Source of the DNA: Tilletiopsis washingtonensis
Lineage: Eukaryota > Basidiomycota > Exobasidiomycetes > Entylomatales
Assembly (NCBI RefSeq): GCF_003144115.1
Contig: NW_020312001.1
Location: 222,845 to 286,844 of the forward strand
Direction of reading: 5' to 3'
Length of the DNA: 64,000 nucleotides
Part shown: piece by piece, positions 1 through 11,350 of the stretch
How the letters are laid out: the number at the start of each line of letters is the position of its first letter
Position numbering within the stretch: position 1 is the stretch's first letter
Translations under genes and position numbers: made by a program
Notes under the pieces: generated by a model
Told to the model about the DNA's origin: nothing
The model's input: only the letters and a program-made list of their open reading frames with translations
Database searches by the model: none

Positions 1-588
1 GGGTTTGCAGCGAAAGGGGGGCGCGCAACACACACACGCACGAGCAGGTCGCGCACGACGAGCAGCAGCGCCAGCTGCACCTGCGGCACGCGCGCATCCG
101 CGACGCGGCCGAGGCCGAGATGCAGGATGCGGCGCGGCGGCGTTGGAGGAGGCGTGGTGGTGGTGGTGGTGGGGGCGGGCAGCAGCGCAGCCGGCATCGT
201 GCTCGCCGCCGGCTGCGTGCGCAGCGCGCCCAGCTGCGCCGCCAGCGCCTCGACGTCGCCTGCCTCGTCGCTGGGCGCCACCAAGCCGAGGTGCGTGCGC
301 AGACAAGCTGTGTGTGCGCAGGTCAGTTACGGCCCCCGACTCCTGCCCTACCAAGGCACAGGGCCCAACACACCACTCACCGCGCAGCGCCTCGCCGAGC
401 GGCGCCTCGTCCAGCAGGCGGCGCTTGCCGAGCACGATGGCGCGGCGGCGCGCCAGCTGCGCCGCCGCTGCCGCCGCGGCGTCGGCGGGCTCAGCAGCGG
501 CAGCAGCAGCGGCGGCGGCGGCGGCGCCGGGCCTGCGCTTGCGGCGTGCGGAGCGCAGCGGCACGTAGGTGAAGCCTGCGTCGGCCAT
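1..588 (-). CDS. SRR1-like domain protein (3' part outside window)
   Basis: The reading starts MADAGFTYVPLRSARRKRRP at 588. A basic patch and an alanine run follow. Exon 1 ends at 381, and an intron (308-380, GTGAGT donor, GCTGAC-type branch region as AACTGACC, CACAG acceptor) joins it in frame to a second exon. That exon contains RRILHLGLGRVADARVPQVQ followed by LALLLVVRDLL. This matches the core of the SRR1-like domain, where a glycine-rich LGLGS strand precedes a QLALLL helix. SRR1/Ber1 proteins are linked to circadian input in plants and to microtubule stability and haem regulation in yeast; the biochemical activity is not settled. The gene runs off the left edge. A GTGCGTGTGTGTG stretch near position 35 could be a second donor, so the last readable codons are uncertain. 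It is divergent from HIS7. Confidence 0.75.
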   Translation of the reverse strand, partial: MADAGFTYVPLRSARRKRRPGAAAAAAAAAAAEPADAAAAAAAQLARRRAIVLGKRRLLDEAPLGEALRGEWCVGPCALVGQESGAVTDLRTHSLSAHAPRLGGAQRRGRRRRGAGGAAGRAAHAAGGEHDAGCAAARPHHHHHHASSNAAAPHPASRPRPRRGCARAAGAAGAAARRARPARACVCCAPPFRCKP

Positions 589-797
589 TGCGTCGAGGGG
601 AGAGAGCGAGAGGGAGTGGAGCGACGGTGAGGGCGAGAAGGACGAGGCGGCATGGCGCACACACGCCTCTCACTCCCGAGTCCCGCGCGCGCCGGAAACG
701 CCGAGCTTCTCGAGGCGAGGCTTGGGCTTGGTGAGTGACTCGCCCATTCGCATCTCTGCCCCTCTCGCCCTCACCTCCTCTCCCTCGCCTCGCAGCC

Positions 798-2823
798 ATG
801 CTCTACCTCCTCGACTACGGCGCAGGCAGTGCGTGCTCCTCTGCCCCCCACGCTGCCCACTGTGCCCAGCGCTGACGCCCCCCGCCAGATGTGCGCAGCC
901 TCGCAAACTCAATCCGCAAGCTCGGCCACGACTTTGCCTGGGTCACCTCGCCCAGCGACCTCGACCAGGCCACGGTGCGTGTGTCCAAGTGGGCACGTCC
1001 GCTGTCGCCCTTGCCCTGCTTGCTCACGCATTCTCTGCAGGCGCTGCTCTTCCCCGGCGTCGGCGCCTTTGGGCCCGCACTCGCCTCGCTGCGCGCCTCG
1101 GGCTACGCCGAGGCGCTGGCGGCCTACATTGCCTCGGGGCGCCCCTACATGGGCATCTGCATCGGCATGCAGGCGCTGTTCGAGGCGAGCGACGAGGCGC
1201 CGGGCGTCGCCGGCCTCGGCGTCGTGCCGGGCCGCGTGGCGCGCTTCGACGCCGCCAAAGGCGCCAAGAGTGTGCCGCAGATGGGCTGGAACGTGGCGCG
1301 GCCGCTGCGCTCCGACGCCGCTCACTTCGGCATCCCCGCCGCCGCCGCCGCCACGGGCTCGCAGCAGCAGCAGCAAGAGACGCACTTCTACTTTGTGCAC
1401 TCCTACCGCGCCGCGTACGAGCCGGCGCTGCACCACGAGTGGGCCCTCACCACGACGCAGTACGGCGACGAGGTCTTTCTCTCCTCGGTGCGCCGCCACA
1501 ACGTCTTTGCCACGCAGTTCCACCCCGAGAAGAGCGGCCGCGCCGGGCTCGAGGTGCTGCGTGCCTGGCTGGAGGGCGGCGCCGCGGCGGCGGCACAGGA
1601 GGAGGTGCGCTGGCTCGTGGACCCGCAGCACGCCGCCTCGCCAGCCGCCGCCGACGGCCTGACGAAGCGCGTCGTGGCGTGTCTGGATGTGCGCAGCAAC
1701 GACGAGGGCGACCTCGTCGTCACCAAGGGCGAGAGCTACGACGTGCGCGAAAAGGCGGCCGGCGCCTCGAGCGGCGGCGTGGGCGCCGTGCGCAACCTCG
1801 GCAAGCCCGTGGCGCTCTCGCAGCGCTACTACGCCGAGGGCGCCGACGAGGTCGTCTTTCTCAACATCACCTCGTTCCGCTCCGCGGCGCTGCGCGACCA
1901 GCCGATGCTGGCCGTCGTGGAAAACGCGGCGGCGACCGTCTTTGTGCCGCTCACCGTCGGCGGCGGCATCAAGGCGAGCGTGGATCCCGACGGCACGCCG
2001 CACAGCGCAAAGGAGGTGGCCGATGCGTACTTCCGCGCCGGCGCAGACAAGGTCAGCATCGGCTCCGAGGCCGTCGTGGCCGTGCTGGAGCTGCTCGAGG
2101 CAGCCGGCGCCAGCGTGGCAGGCGATCCGGCGCTGGCAAAGGACTCGGCGCTGAGCGGCAGCACGGGCATCGAGCAGATCTCCAAAGCGTACGGCGCACA
2201 GGCCGTCGTCGTGTCCATCGATCCGAAGCGCGTCTACGTCGATGCGTCCGAAGTTGCCGCGCACCCGCACGCGCGCTCCATCGTCGAGGGTGCCAAGGGC
2301 TCGCGCGACGAGGGCCGGCAGTGGTGGTACACGGCGACGATCTCGGGCGGGCGCGAGACGCGCGACCTCGACGTCGTGCAGCTGGCGCGCGGCGTGCAGC
2401 GCCTCGGCGCCGGCGAGATTCTGCTCAACTCCATCGACCAGGACGGCCAGGGCCGCGGCTTCGACCGCCTGCTCATTGATCTGGTGCGGCGAAGCGTGGG
2501 CATTCCCGTCGTCGCCAGCTCTGGTTAGTGCCTCGCTCCTCTGCCCCCCCCCCCCCCCCTTTCTCATTCTCAATGCTGACGAAGCGACATCAGGCGCGGG
2601 AAAGGCACAGCACTTCCTCGATGTCTTTGAGCCGCTGCCGCTGCGCGAGGGTGCAGCGCCCTCGTCTGTCGAGGCAGCACTGGCTGCGGGCGTCTTCCAC
2701 CGCGAAGAGGTGCGCATCGAGGACGTCAAGGCGGCGCTCAAGCAGGCCGGCTTTCCCGTGCGGCGGGAAGAGGTGCTGGCCGGCGCGGGAGAGGCGGCAA
2801 AGGTGCCGGGCGTGCAGGCGTAA
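798..2823 (+). CDS. HIS7: Imidazole glycerol phosphate synthase, HisH-HisF fusion
   Basis: This bifunctional enzyme makes imidazole glycerol phosphate and AICAR in histidine synthesis. Glutaminase-derived ammonia is passed to the cyclase domain. Four exons (798-828, 889-974, 1041-2523, 2594-2823) join in frame to give 609 residues, a normal fungal length. The glutaminase domain starts MLYLLDYGAGNVRSL. It shows nucleophile Cys79 in MGICIGMQ and the His200/Glu202 pair in QFHPEKSG. The TIM-barrel cyclase follows from about residue 235 with VVACLDVRSNDEGDL and VVVSIDPKR, which hold the two catalytic aspartates, and it ends with ASSGAGKAQHFLDVF across the last intron. That intron holds a run of 16 C. 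An in-frame upstream exon (652-730, intron 731-795) could add 27 residues at the N terminus. I chose 798 because the conserved domain starts there. Confidence 0.96.
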
Positions 2824-2949
2824 CTTGATAGAATTCAGCTGATGGGGCGATGGTATGGAAGATGCGGAGAAGCGGGATGAGACAGGGAGGAGATGAACGG
2901 ATGAGGCTGGAGCGCGACGATGTGGGTGAGATGCTGTGCAAGAGTGCGT

Positions 2950-4611
2950 CTAGGTCTTCTTCTTGCCCAAGCCCGGCAGCGCGAAGACTGACGTTGAGAT
3001 AGTGATCAGCGATGCACCTCGCCATTGAGAGGAAGAGCGCGCCACTCACACTCGTATATCCTCTCGCTGGGCGTGGCAAAGCCGCGCATGCCGTCCAGCA
3101 CGCTGGCCCGGCTGCCGCGCGTCACGCCCACGACGGCGCCGGCCTCATCGACGATCGGGCCGCCCGAGGAGCCGGCGGGCGGAAAGGAGGTGTGCAGTGT
3201 GGGCGCGTGCGAGGGCAGCAGCTGGAAGTCGAGCGAAGAGAGGTCGTCATACGTGCCCGTCTGCAGGTGCAGCTGTAAGCGCGGAGAAAGAGTGAGGCAG
3301 GCGGACAGCGCGCGACGCACCCGTGCTTCCTGGCCCATCGGGTCCTTGTACTCCACCAGCCGCGCCTCGCCCCAGCGGCGCCGTGCCTGCAGGCGCTGCA
3401 TCTGTTCTGCACGCTTCTCGTCGTGCTCCACGCGCGCGTCGTCTGCCGTGCTGACGTCTGCCTCAAAGGCCGTGAACGTCGAGACGTGCAGATGCGTGCC
3501 GACCGTGGCGGGGTAGGGCGAGATGGGCAGTGTGCGAATCGGCGCGGCAGAGACGTCTGGTGCGCCGCCGACGGGCGCGCCGAGCTGCAGCAGCAGCAGA
3601 TCGGCGCCGACTTGCGAAGAGAGCACGCGCGAGATGGGCAGCACGGAGCCGCGGCGCGTCAGGACAAAGGCGACGGACGCGCCGTCCGAGTGGTTCGTGG
3701 AGGAGTGCAGCGGAGTGCGCGGCAGGGCGCTCTGGAGCTGCGGGGTAGCGGATCGTGAGCCACCCATCTCAGCGTGGAGGTCAGCTTGCGCTGCTTACCG
3801 TGTGCGCGCATGTCACGATCAGCGCTCCACCCTGCCCGTCGGCCAGCGCCTCGCCGCCCTCGACGCCAAAGCCAGAGCAGAGCGAGATGCGCTCCTGGCC
3901 GCGTGCGCCGTCCACGCCCGCCACGTACGCCACCAGCAGCACGCCGTCGTCGGCAGCCGCCTGCGCCGGCTTGACACGGCGTGCGTCGGCGGGGCGCGAC
4001 TCGTAGCGCAGCTCAAAGTCCATCACACGCCCCGCGTGCTCCTCCATCTCGGCCAGCAGGCGCGGCAGCACGCGTGCGTCGCCCTGCTGCTGTTGCTGCT
4101 GCTGCTGCGCCTGCGCGGCGTGCAGGCTGCGCGCAATGGCGAGGATGCGCTCGTCGAGCGGGTTGGGTGCGCTGCGGTCGAGCGGATGCGGCTTCTCGCG
4201 CGGCAGAGCCGGCGGCGGCAGCGGCGGCTCGGGCGCGATGAAGGCGCCCTCGAGCTCGAGGTTGCGCGTGGGGATGGCGTGCAGCGGCGACGGCCGGCGC
4301 GTGGCGCCACTGGACGAAGTGGAGGCGGCGGCGGCGGACGAGGAGCGGCCGCTGCTGCCGCTGCCGCTGGGGCGCAGCAGCGAGGAGAGGTCGTTGGGGT
4401 TGAAGGGGCGCGATGCGCCGGTGATGAGCTCGCGCGAGCGGAAGGCGGCGGCGTCGTCGAGCCCGGCGGCGGCGGCGAGCGAGGGCGGCGGCGGCGCGGC
4501 AACGCCGAGCAGCGCGTCGACGGACGTGCTGGGGTTGATGGGCACGGCGTAGTGGCGCACGAGGCCGGCGCGCGGCAGCCGCAGGCGGCGCGAGAGGAGC
4601 GAGGTGGCCAT
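2950..4611 (-). CDS. Trypsin-like serine protease with mitochondrial-type presequence
   Basis: Four exons (4611-3799, 3737-3321, 3272-3050, 2987-2950) give 496 residues. The N terminus MATSLLSRRLRLPRAGLVRH is arginine-rich, lacks acidic residues and is followed by YAVP, like a mitochondrial presequence. A low-complexity Ser/Pro/Gln region follows. The chymotrypsin-fold domain occupies the second half: His270 in VTCAHT, Asp317 in VGADLLLLQ and Ser446 in AGSSGGPIVDEAGAVVGVTR form a complete triad. No PDZ domain follows, so it is not a standard HtrA. The last exon codes only for FALPGLGKKKT; without that splice the frame would stop at 3006. A further ATG lies in frame at 4695, but a 5'UTR intron (4613-4670) seems to remove the link, so I prefer the 4611 start. 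The substrate is unknown. A peroxisomal TYSND1-like role is possible, though no PTS1 is seen. Confidence 0.82.
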
Positions 4612-4612
4612 G

Positions 4613-4670
4613 CTGGGTGTGTGAGGATGGTGGTGGTGGGGTGGAAGTGGGGTGCGCAGCGCTGACTCAC
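4613..4670 (-). other. Probable 5'UTR intron of the serine protease gene
   Basis: On the minus strand the segment starts GTGAGTCAGCGC and ends ACACCCAG one base before the chosen ATG. Size and signals match the coding introns in this window. Splicing would put the upstream ATG (4695) out of frame with the protease and make it a short upstream ORF. Confidence 0.5.
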
Positions 4671-5331
4671 GGATCAGCACCCTGCCCGCCGCCATCTGAT
4701 GGCAGCAGCACCGCCCCGCCCCGCCCCACAGGGACGCGCGCCGTGCTTATCGATCAAGTCGCCGCACGCCATCGCCGGCGGTGCGCGTCACACGCAAGAC
4801 GCGTCAACGGACGGTATTGCGCCCCGTCGCTCTCGCGACCGTGGGAGCACGCCAGGGCTTCTCGTCGCGCGCCCCACCATCCGCACATGCCCATACAGCA
4901 GCAGCACGCGCCCGTCCGCCGTCGTCCCGGCCTCCATCTCGAGCATCCCTCGGCGCACCCTCTGCTCCTCGCCCTCTCGCGCACCCTCCCTGCGTCGCGC
5001 CCACCTACACTCCTGCTGCTCGTCCGCGCTGCGCCGCCTCGCCGCGAGCCGCCCTTGTGCAAGGAGCACGCGGCTCAGGCGACCCCGCAGTCCGACTGCG
5101 CGTTCGGCCTCCCGTGGCGTCACGTCTCGCAGGTCTGCCAGCCCTCGAGCTCGCGGCCGTCGCAGACCGTCCAGTGCGCGAGCCTCGCCCGTTGCGAGTG
5201 TCCTGCGGCCGTGTCCAGCGCTCACGCCGGTCCGCTTGACTGCGTCTCGGCTGCTGCAGCGCTCTGCCAGTAGCGCCTCACCCCGTGCCTGCCTGCTGCT
5301 GCGCACTGCGTGGCGCTCTTGACTGCCCAGC
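4671..5331. promoter_or_regulatory. Divergent promoter region between protease and RPB1
   Basis: About 660 bp lie between the protease 5' region and the RPB1 start. The plus strand is C/T-rich, as expected for fungal promoter and leader sequence. I see no clear TATA box, no conserved coding pattern and no RNA gene. Confidence 0.5.
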
Positions 5332-8300
5332 ATGGCCGCGCATGGCCGCTTCACCGAGAGCGCTGCCAAGCAGCGCATCGTGCGCGAGGTGCAGTTTGGC
5401 GTCATGAGTCCTGATGAAATCGTGAGTGCGGCGCCCCTGCCCTCGCTTGCCCCTCTGTGCCACGCGCAGCGGTGCAAGCAGGCAGCGCTAAACGCATTGT
5501 CTCTCCGTCTCGCCAGCGCGCCATCTCCGTGCTCAAGATCGACTCGCCCGAGACGCTCGACGAGAACGGCAAGTACAAGGTCGGCGGCCTCTCGGACCCG
5601 CGCCTGGGCACCATCGACCGCAACTACAAGTGCCAGACGTGCGGCGAGGGCATGAGCGACTGTCCCGGCCACTTTGGCCACATCGAGCTCGCGCGGCCCG
5701 TCTTCCACAACGGCTTCCTGAAGCTCGTCAAGAAGATCCTCGAGTGCATCTGCATTCACTGCGGCAAGCTGAAGAGCGACGAGGTGAGTCCTTCTGGGCA
5801 TGCGTGCGAAGCGAGCGCGCCTGACGCGTGGGTGGCGGCAGGACACGGACCCGATCTTCAAGCAGATCATGGACCGCACGCGCGGGCCCAAGCTGCGCGG
5901 CCGGCGGCAGAAGCTGGTGTGGGACCACTGCTCCAAGATCATGCTGTGCGAGCCCGACGCGCCCAAGGACGAGGACAATGCGATGCTGGACGACGTTGAG
6001 CCTGCGGGCCACCACGGCTGCAACCATGCGCAGCCGCTGATCCGCAAGGAGGGCCTGAAGCTCTTCACGGTGTACCGCAAGGGCAAGGGCGACGACGAGG
6101 AGGGCGGTGGCGAGTCGTCGAAGATCTCGCAGCCCGAGAAGAAGGCGCTGCCGGCCGGCGAGGCGCTGCAGATCCTCAAGAAGATGAGCGACGAGGACAT
6201 TGAGCGCATGGGTCTCTCGACCATCGACGCGCGCCCCGAGTGGATGATCCTCTCCGTCTTTCCCGTGCCGCCGCCGCCGGTGCGGCCCGGCGTGGCCGAG
6301 GGCGGCGCGGGCAAGGGCGAGGACGATCTGACGTACAAGCTGGCCGACATCATCAAGGCGTCGGTGCAGCTGAAGAAGTTCGAGTCCGAGGGCGCGCCGG
6401 CGCACATCGTGTCCGAGTTCGAGGACCTGCTGCAGTTCCACTGCGCCACGTACATGGACAACGACATTGCGGGCGTGCCGCAGGCGCTGCAGAAGACGGG
6501 CCGGCCCGTCAAGGCGATCCGCGCGCGCCTGAAGGGCAAGGAGGGCCGGCTGCGTGGCAACCTGATGGGCAAGCGCGTCGACTTCTCGGCGCGCACCGTC
6601 ATCACGGGCGACCCGAACCTCGAGCTCGACCAAGTCGGCGTGCCGAAGAGCATCGCGCGCAACTTGACCTACCCGGAGAAGGGTGAGTGGCGCGGGCTGC
6701 GCCGCGCTGCATGTGCGAGGCTGACACGCGCCCGCAGTGACGCCGTACAACATCTCGTACCTGCAGGAGCTCGTGCGGCGCGGCCCCAACGAGTGGCCGG
6801 GCGCGCGCTACGTGATCCGCGACAGTGGCGAGCGTGTCGACTTGAAGTACAACCGGCGCGGCGACATGGCGCTGCAGTTCGGCTGGACCGTCGAGCGGCA
6901 TCTCAAGGACGGCGACTTCATCCTCTTCAACCGCCAGCCGAGTCTGCACAAGATGAGCATGATGTGCCACCGCGTCAAGCTGATGGACTTCTCGACCTTC
7001 CGCCTCAACCTCTCCGTCACGCCGCCGTACAATGCCGACTTCGACGGAGATGAGATGAACTTGTGCGTCGCCCATGCGCCGACACCCCAGGCCACTTGCT
7101 GACTTCCCACCCGCAGGCACGTGCCGCAGAGCGAGGAGACACGCGCCGAGCTGAGCCAGATCGCGTGGGTGCCGCGGCAGATCGTCTCGCCGCAGGCCAA
7201 CAAGCCGGTGATGGGCATCGTGCAGGACACGCTGTGCGGCGTGCGCAAGTTCACGCTGCGCGACTGCCTGCTCGACTACGAGGCCGTGCAGAACATGCTC
7301 CTCTGGGTCACGGGCTGGGACGGCGTGGTGCCGACGCCGTGCATCCTCAAGCCGAAGCCGTACTGGAGCGGCAAGCAGCTCGTGTCGATGTGCATCCCCA
7401 AGGGCATCAACGTCGTCGCCGGCGCCTCGCCCAACGCCACGACGTGCAACGTCAAGGACGACGGCGTCAACATCGAAAACGGCGAGATTCTCTACGGCGT
7501 CATCAACAAGAAGGTCGTCGGCGCCGTCGCCGGCGGGCTGATCCACATCATCTTCCGCGAGCGCGGCCCGGAGATCTGCCGCGACTTCTTCGGCGGCATC
7601 CAGCGCCTCGTCAACAACTGGCTGCTGCACAACGGCTTCAGCATCGGCATCGGCGACACGGTCGCCGACGACGAGACGGCCAAGAAGATCACCGACGAGA
7701 TCATCCGCGCCAAGGCGGCCGTGTCGGAGCTCATCGAGCGCGCCAAGAACGACGAGCTCAAGCCGATGCCCGGCATGACGCTGCGCGAGTCGTTCGAGTC
7801 GCAGGTCAACTCGATTCTCAACAAAGCGCGCGACACCGTGGGCACGCAGGCCGAGGCGGACCTGCCCGACTGGAACAACGTCAAGCAGATGGTCATCGCC
7901 GGCTCCAAGGGCTCGTTCATCAACATCTCGCAGATGTCGGCGTGCGTGGGGCAGCAGTCTGTCGAGGGCAAGCGCATTCCGTTTGGCTTCCGCCACCGCA
8001 CGCTGCCGCACTTTACGAAGGACGACTTTACGCCCGAGTCGCGCGGCTTCGTCGAGAACTCGTACCTGCGTGGCCTGACGCCGCAGGAGTTCTTCTTCCA
8101 CGCCATGGCCGGACGCGAGGGTCTCATTGACACGGCCGTCAAGACGGCCGAGACGGGCTACATCCAGCGCCGCCTCGTCAAGGCCCTCGAGGACGTCATG
8201 GTGCACTACGACGGCACCGTGCGCAACTCGACGAACGCCGTCATCCAGTTTGCATACGGCGAGGACGGCATCGACGGCGCGCAGGTGGAGCGGCAGCACC

Positions 8301-10975
8301 TCATCACGCACACGCTCACCGACGCCGACTTCCGGCGCAAGTTCCGCGTCGACCTGGCCGAGGCCGACGGCGGCTTCCGCGACGGCACGCTGGCGCCCGG
8401 CCTGGCCGACTGGTCGCAGGAGCTGCAGGACTTGCTCGACTCGGAGTACGAGCAGCTCGAGGACGATCGCCGCCTGCTGCGCACCAGCATCTTCAAGACG
8501 GACCGCAACGACGTCTTCCTGCCGATGAACGTCGCCCGCCTCGTCGTCAATGCCAAGCAGGTCTTTGCGATCGACCCGCGCGTGCCGTCCGACCTGTCGC
8601 CCGCGGCCATCATCACGGGCCTGCGCGAGGTGCTGGAGCGCCTCGTCGTCGTGCGCGGCTCGGACAGCATCAGTGTCGAGGCGCAGTACAACGCCACGCT
8701 GCTCTTCAAGATCCACGTGCGCTCCTACTTCTCGACGCGCAACGTCATCGAGCGGCTGCGCATCAACGCGCAGGCGTACGACTGGATCCTCGGCGAGATC
8801 GAGCAGCAGTTTGCGCGCTCCGTCGTGAACCCGGGCGAGATGTGCGGCACGCTGGCGGCGCAGAGCATCGGCGAGCCGGCGACGCAGATGACGCTCAACA
8901 CGTTCCACTACGCCGGTGTCGCGTCGAAGAATGTCACGCTCGGCGTGCCGCGCCTCAAGGAGATCATCAACTGCGCCGAGAACATCAAGACGCCCTCGCT
9001 CACCGTGTACCTCACGCCCGAGTACAACCAGTCGGAGGAGACGGCCAAGGCCATCACGGCCAACCTGACGCACACGACGCTGCGCACCGTCACCGAGGCC
9101 GTCGAGATCCACTTCGACCCCGACCCGTCGGCGACGCAGATCGAGGAGGACAAGGACTTCGTCGAGGCCTTCTTTGCCATCCCCGACGAGGAGGTCGAGG
9201 CGTCGCTGCCGAGCCAGTCGTCGTGGCTGCTGCGTCTGATCCTCAGCCGCAAGGAGATGCTCAACGCCGAGCTCACCATGGCCGAGGTGGCGGCCAAGGT
9301 GTCGCAGATGTTCGGCGCCGACATCTTCGTCATGCACTCGGAGGACAACGCCGAGCGCCTCGTGCTGCGCATCCGTGTCGTCGACCACGACCCGAACAAG
9401 GAGACGTTTGGCGAGGAGGATGCGTTCCTGCGGCAGCTGGCGGCGCAGATGCTCTCCGACATCAACCTCAAGGGCGTCAAGGGCATCCACAAGGTGTTCA
9501 TCGTGCACCAGGAGAAGACGTACCAGCGCATCAACACCGACTCGGGCGCCTGGGAGCCGGTACGCGAGTGGGTGCTCGACACCGACGGCAGCAACCTGCA
9601 CGAGGTGCTGGCCGTCGAGGGCGTCGACAAGGTGCGCACCATCTCAAATAACTGCGTCGAAATCTACCGCACGTTCGGCATCGAGGCGGCGCGCAACTCG
9701 GTGCTGCGCGAGGCCAAGGCGGTGATTGAGTTCGACGGCTCGTACGTCAACTACCGCCACCTGGCGCTGCTCTGCGACCTCATGACGACCGGCGGCAAGC
9801 TCATGGCCATCACGCGCCACGGCATCAACCGTACGAACCAGGGCGCGCTGATGCGCTGCACGTTTGAGGAGACCGTCGAGATTCTCATGGACGCCGCGTC
9901 GATGGGCAACCTGGACGACTGCAAGGGCGTGGCGGAGAACGTGCTGCTCGGCCAGATGGCGCCGATGGGCACGGGTGCCTTCGAGGTGTGCCTCGACGTC
10001 GAGATGCTCAAGGACGTCATCGTCGACTACCGCATGCCGGTGCAGGCGGCGATGCAGGCCGCGCTCGACCCGACCGGCTCCAAGACGCCCGGCGGCTCCA
10101 TGACGCCGTACGACTCGTCGAGTCCCAACGGCGAGAGCTATGCGATCCAGGACGGCGGCAACTTTGCCTTCTCGCCCATGGCGCTGCCGCAGGACCAGTT
10201 CAACGACTACCTCGCGCCGGGCATGACGCCGATGCGCACGCCCATGGGCGGCATGTCGCCCGGCGCCGGCCTCGGCTATTCGCCGACGAGCCCGATGGGC
10301 TACTCGCCCGCGAGCCCGGCGTACGCCACGTCGCCCGCCCTCGTCAGCCCGTACGTGCGCGGCGGTGCCGGCGGCACGTCGCCCGGCTACTCGCCCACGT
10401 CTCCGCGCATCCACTTCGGCGCCACGTCGCCGAACTTCTCGCCTAGCAGCCCGAGCTTCTCGCCCGCCAGTCCGTCGTACAGCCCGCTCTCGCCGCGCGC
10501 CGGCGGACGCGCCGGCCTCACGTCGCCCGGCTACAGCCCGACGTCGCCGCAGTTCTCGCCCACGTCGCCGACGATGCGCGGCGCCGGCGGCATGGCTGCG
10601 TCGCCGCGCTGGAGCCCGACGTCGCCGTCCTTCTCGCCCACCTCACCCGCGTACTCGCCGTCGAGCCCGCGCATGGGCGCCATGGCCACGTCGCCCTCCT
10701 ACAGCCCCACGTCGCCCTCGTACAGCCCGACGTCGCCGTCCTACTCGCCCACCTCACCCTCATACAGCCCCACGAGCCCGCGCTTCAGCCCGGCGTCGCC
10801 GGCGTACCACCCGACGAGCCCGAAGGCCTACAGTCCCGCCAGCCCAGTCTTCTCGCCGACGAGCCCCGGCGCTCCTGGCGCGCCCACCGGCGCCGCCAGC
10901 CCGGCGCGCCGCTCGCGCTTCCAGGAGCGGAGCGCATGGCAGAACGGCGCCAACTCGCCGGGTGCCCGGCGATGA
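5332..10975 (+). CDS. RPB1: RNA polymerase II largest subunit
   Basis: This is the catalytic subunit of nuclear RNA polymerase II. Five exons (5332-5421, 5517-5783, 5842-6682, 6738-7062, 7117-10975) give 1793 residues, a normal length. The N-terminal zinc clamp [17 protein letters not shown] has Cys69, Cys72, Cys79 and His82, and a second CICIHCGK pair follows. The Mg-binding loop [10 protein letters not shown] lies near residue 500, split from [12 protein letters not shown] by intron 4. The bridge-helix and trigger-loop regions are intact, including [20 protein letters not shown] and [20 protein letters not shown]. The C-terminal domain from about residue 1560 holds about 19 recognisable heptads separated by Gly/Ala/Met-rich spacers. 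Several heptads start with Phe, and one with Trp, instead of Tyr. The stop is TGA at 10973. Confidence 0.98.
10260..10975 (+). repeat. RPB1 C-terminal heptad repeats, degenerate
   Basis: The stretch codes for about 19 copies of the YSPTSPS heptad. Only three consecutive copies (near 10700-10760) match the full consensus. Six start with Phe and one with Trp (WSPTSPS). Spacers such as [20 protein letters not shown] and GAMATSPS break the array into short blocks. One copy has YHPTSPK, carrying a lysine at position 7. Confidence 0.9.
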
Positions 10976-11350
10976 GCACCGCGCCGCGACGCTCTTCTCT
11001 CCTTCCTGCCAGCCCTCATTCCCCCCCTCTCGCTTCCGGTTCTCCATCGCAAAACCACGCACACCTCACTCATATGATCTCACGCCTCGTGTAAAGCTAG
11101 CTCCTCGTGTGGCTCGAAATGCGAATAGCCATCCACGAAGCGGAGCGTCCCAGCTCACAGCTGCTTGCCGGCGCCGCGCCGCGGACAAGGCGCTCGCAGG
11201 CCTGAGCTCGGCTTTCCGCGTGCCTCGCATCTCGACTCAATCTGCTCTCCTTTCACGCCCCTCCACCGACACAGCTGTCCTTTCATCGATCGCTTGATAG
11301 AGTGCGCAACGAAGTACAGGAAGGCTGGCATTCCGCAGCTGGATGTCGCC
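10976..11350. other. Convergent 3' flank of RPB1 and ARMT1
   Basis: These 375 bp should carry both 3'UTRs and polyadenylation sites. I see no reading frame with family similarity and no RNA gene. The base composition is less G/C-biased than in the coding parts. Confidence 0.6.

Noticed and set aside
736-741. TGACTC before HIS7, like a Gcn4 site
   Set aside because: It overlaps the GTGAGTGACTC donor of a probable intron and differs from TGACTCA at the last base.
909-2741. A 610-codon open frame antisense to HIS7
   Set aside because: Shadow of HIS7 codon bias, crossing its introns without splice sense.
6602-9601. A 999-codon open frame antisense to RPB1
   Set aside because: High G/C at third positions removes stops from the opposite strand. 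The predicted protein is Arg/His/Val/Leu-rich with no motif, and RPB1 explains the sequence fully.
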